Shown piece after piece: positions 62,461-64,000 of a stretch of 64,000 bases of DNA; position 1 is the first letter of the stretch; every line of letters begins with the position of its first letter. Under the pieces are notes generated by a model, which saw nothing but the letters and a program-made list of their open reading frames with translations, was not told the origin of the DNA and did no database searches. The stretch spans positions 1 through 64,000 of the forward strand of contig NZ_NFJC01000012.1 in the NCBI RefSeq assembly GCF_002159665.1, written 5' to 3'. Source of the DNA: Desulfovibrio sp. An276. Lineage in GTDB: Bacteria > Desulfobacterota > Desulfovibrionia > Desulfovibrionales > Desulfovibrionaceae. The translations under genes were made by a program, and so were the position numbers.

Positions 62461-63150
62461 TCAGCGTTGGCTACCCAGTCGATTTGGCTTGATGGCAGAG
62501 CGCGACCAGTGCTCTTCCTGGGCCTGGACAAAGGATGCCCGAACTAATTTGGCCCTTTGGACAAGCCAGTCTCCATCATCATGGCGCAGATAGATACCTT
62601 CTGCTGGCTGGGAGCCGAATTTTGAGTCCAACACTGACAGGATTTCATGGAGTTGCGGAAGAGTGAACTTTCCACGAGTGACGAAGGGAACCTGAGCAAT
62701 ACCCATGCCCTTCAGGAGAGCGTCTCTGCACTGCGAAGAGAGAAATCTCCCTGAACGCTTGTCGAAAATATCGAAACCAAGAAACCAGTCTGGCAAATGG
62801 TCATAATAAACAGAGTGTTGGGCATAGCACCACTCCCCGAAAAGTATGAACTGGTCGGAAAGATGCTCGAAAAGTTCATCCTGTCGTGGCGCCAGCCATT
62901 CGTTCAGCTTTTTCCACTGCCCTGCGCCAGGCAGAAAGAGGTAGGCACCTCTGTTCTGCGCGAGAAGGTTGCCTTCGGAGTCGAATGAGATGCCCAGATT
63001 TGCCCCGTCTATTTTTTCTTCGACAAGAAGATTCTGCTGTAAAAACGCATTTCGTTCTGCATCCGAAAGCAGCTTGTCGGAACGGAAGTCCATATCTGCA
63101 AACGCTGCCAGATGTGGAGTGGATGGAAACTTGAAAAATTTCTCTTTCAC
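62461..63150 (-). CDS. Minimal ATP-dependent RNA ligase (Rnl2-like)
   Basis: A 229-residue protein of the RNA-ligase nucleotidyltransferase family, which seals 3'-OH to 5'-phosphate ends in RNA. The opening KFPSTPHL is typical. The nucleophile is Lys46 in EKIDGANLG (motif I). NRG (66-68), FGEWCY with Glu106 (motif III), EGIYLR with Glu184 (motif IV) and QRAKLV with Lys201 (motif V) are all intact. T4 Rnl2 has 334 residues; here the C-terminal specificity domain is absent. The start is GTG, overlapping the PIN gene by 4 bases, with AAGGAG upstream. It is the last gene of a probable three-gene operon. Confidence 0.88.
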   Translation of the reverse strand: MKEKFFKFPSTPHLAAFADMDFRSDKLLSDAERNAFLQQNLLVEEKIDGANLGISFDSEGNLLAQNRGAYLFLPGAGQWKKLNEWLAPRQDELFEHLSDQFILFGEWCYAQHSVYYDHLPDWFLGFDIFDKRSGRFLSSQCRDALLKGMGIAQVPFVTRGKFTLPQLHEILSVLDSKFGSQPAEGIYLRHDDGDWLVQRAKLVRASFVQAQEEHWSRSAIKPNRLGSQR

Positions 63151-63677
63151 AGTCCAATCTTCTCCTTGTACTTCTCTTTAACATATTCTGGACAAAGAAA
63201 GTAAACAGAAACACCAACTTCCTTCAAAGCATCTTTCCACCCCCACCATTTGCAGTCAGTTGATTGTAGAATCGGTGGCTTTTCAGGATGTGCGTTTGCA
63301 ACGGCAATAAATTTTCGATCCGATATATCGAAATTTATTAGCCCATCATGATTTGGAAATTCTTTGTAAGAGTCACCTTCTTTGGTGATTTCTACCCTGT
63401 CAGAATCAGGTATACTCCATTGATGATCGTGGACCCACTTGACAAAAGCATTGCCAAGTCCATTTTGTCCAGTAAGGCTGAGCTTATGCATGTACTCCTT
63501 AAAGATTTCACCACCAGAATCAATGACAAGACCTTTTTCTGTTATTACATGTTGAATAGCGGCGACGCAATTGTAAACGCAATCAACCATGTTGTCAGGG
63601 ATTTTATCTGGGGTATTGGCTAGATTTGCGTTAATAGGGACATTAGTGTCAATAATTATTTTTTTAGGTAGCTTCAT
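63147..63677 (-). CDS. PIN-domain ribonuclease-like protein
   Basis: A 176-residue PIN-fold protein, presumably a metal-dependent RNase. The acidic residues expected in the active site are seen: Asp10 in IIIDTNVPINAN, Glu61 in IFKEY, Asp120 in DISDRKFIAVA and Asp141 in QSTDCKWW. The spacing fits PIN toxins (130-180 residues), but no VapB antitoxin is adjacent. It follows the ATPase gene by 16 bases and overlaps the RNA ligase gene, so the three are likely co-transcribed. Codon use is A/T-rich relative to the core genome. Confidence 0.78.
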   Translation of the reverse strand: MKLPKKIIIDTNVPINANLANTPDKIPDNMVDCVYNCVAAIQHVITEKGLVIDSGGEIFKEYMHKLSLTGQNGLGNAFVKWVHDHQWSIPDSDRVEITKEGDSYKEFPNHDGLINFDISDRKFIAVANAHPEKPPILQSTDCKWWGWKDALKEVGVSVYFLCPEYVKEKYKEKIGL

Positions 63678-63693
63678 ATGAACAACCTTAGTT

Positions 63694-64000
63694 TTAACAT
63701 CCTAGTTTCATTCTTTTTTGCATAGCAGCATTGGCTTGTTTCATGATGTCGCCCATCTCGTCACCAAAAAAATTCTCTGGCCAATTCTTGATATTGCCAT
63801 ATGTGTCAATTTGAAGAGGTTCGAGTGTTGCAGGGGCATTGGAACTATTGGCGAAAGATATAGATACTTTTTCCTGTGAAATAGCATCTTCAGCAATTCG
63901 GCGCTGCAGACGGCGGAGAAAATGCTCGGAATGAGTTTCGATGACGATTTGAATATTTCTTTCGCGCCCATTTTCTTTGGACTTGATAACATCGATCATG
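63694..64000 (-). CDS. AAA ATPase C-terminus with DUF3696 (partial, continues past the window)
   Basis: The last 101 codons of a larger gene. IQIVIETHSEHFLRRLQRRIAE carries the Walker B-adjacent/H-loop-like THSEH of OLD-type and SMC-like ATPases. IDTYGNIKNWPENFFGDEMGDIMKQ is the DUF3696 C-terminal signature. Such ATPases are common in phage-defence operons. The N-terminus lies outside. It is the first visible gene of the operon with PIN and RNA ligase. Confidence 0.75.
   Translation of the reverse strand, partial: MIDVIKSKENGRERNIQIVIETHSEHFLRRLQRRIAEDAISQEKVSISFANSSNAPATLEPLQIDTYGNIKNWPENFFGDEMGDIMKQANAAMQKRMKLGC

Noticed and set aside
58311-64000. Direct repeat of the tRNA-Phe 3' end (att site)
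   Set aside because: No second copy of the 58311-58334 sequence is found in the window.
1-64000. CRISPR array
   Set aside because: No series of regularly spaced identical repeats was seen.

Overview
The window reads as chromosomal DNA of a sulfate-reducing deltaproteobacterium of the Desulfovibrio type (Desulfovibrionaceae). The evidence is the complete dissimilatory sulfate-reduction electron module (aprBA, then qmoABC and a small downstream gene) together with the alternative siroheme-dependent heme genes (ahbC, hemB, ahbD and an ahbA-like subunit) that these organisms use. The core is GC-rich. The right-hand 6 kb after a tRNA-Phe is partly AT-rich and looks like accessory DNA.

Layout. 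Bases 1-108 carry the right end of an IS200/IS605-type (TnpB) element. Bases 605-8844 hold aprB, aprA, qmoA, qmoB, qmoC and a coiled-coil protein with C-terminal DEFGF repeats, closed by a strong terminator. From 9028 to 23330 come an orphan antitoxin-like gene, a minus-strand operon (PaaK-like ligase, small protein, EF-hand protein, slyX), a pbpC and alpha-2-macroglobulin pair, a large MscS-type channel and a cupin. From 23480 to 24249 lie an MFS transporter pseudogene and a MerR pseudogene, followed by cstA. From 26811 to 36506 are an SGNH-like protein and MBOAT acyltransferase pair, a radical SAM enzyme, an NtrC-type two-component system with a coupled HD hydrolase, a Sir2 pseudogene and a PfkB kinase. 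From 36802 to 47727 are gltX, an Lhr-like helicase, a Tat-exported DUF362 protein, another antitoxin-like gene, an NFACT/RqcH protein, dksA, nth, argB and a PP-loop protein. A complete IS1634-type insertion sequence (47888-49655, 30-bp ends, 5-bp target duplication) separates these from recA and alaS. The ahbC-hemB-ahbD-ahbA heme cluster follows, then tRNA-Phe at 58259-58334.

How the genes work together. AprBA reduces APS to sulfite and QmoABC feeds it electrons from the membrane quinone pool. The ahb genes convert siroheme to heme, and hemB supplies porphobilinogen upstream. PbpC and the macroglobulin probably act together in the periplasm. The two-component system and HD hydrolase are translationally coupled.

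The most interesting accessory signal is at the right edge. On the minus strand, the C-terminus of a DUF3696-type AAA ATPase, a PIN-domain nuclease and a minimal ATP-dependent RNA ligase follow one another closely, the last two overlapping by 4 bp. This looks like a candidate RNA cut-and-seal or defence operon and continues beyond the window. It sits next to a DUF3987 protein and AT-rich, degraded small reading frames downstream of tRNA-Phe, which suggests a genomic island.
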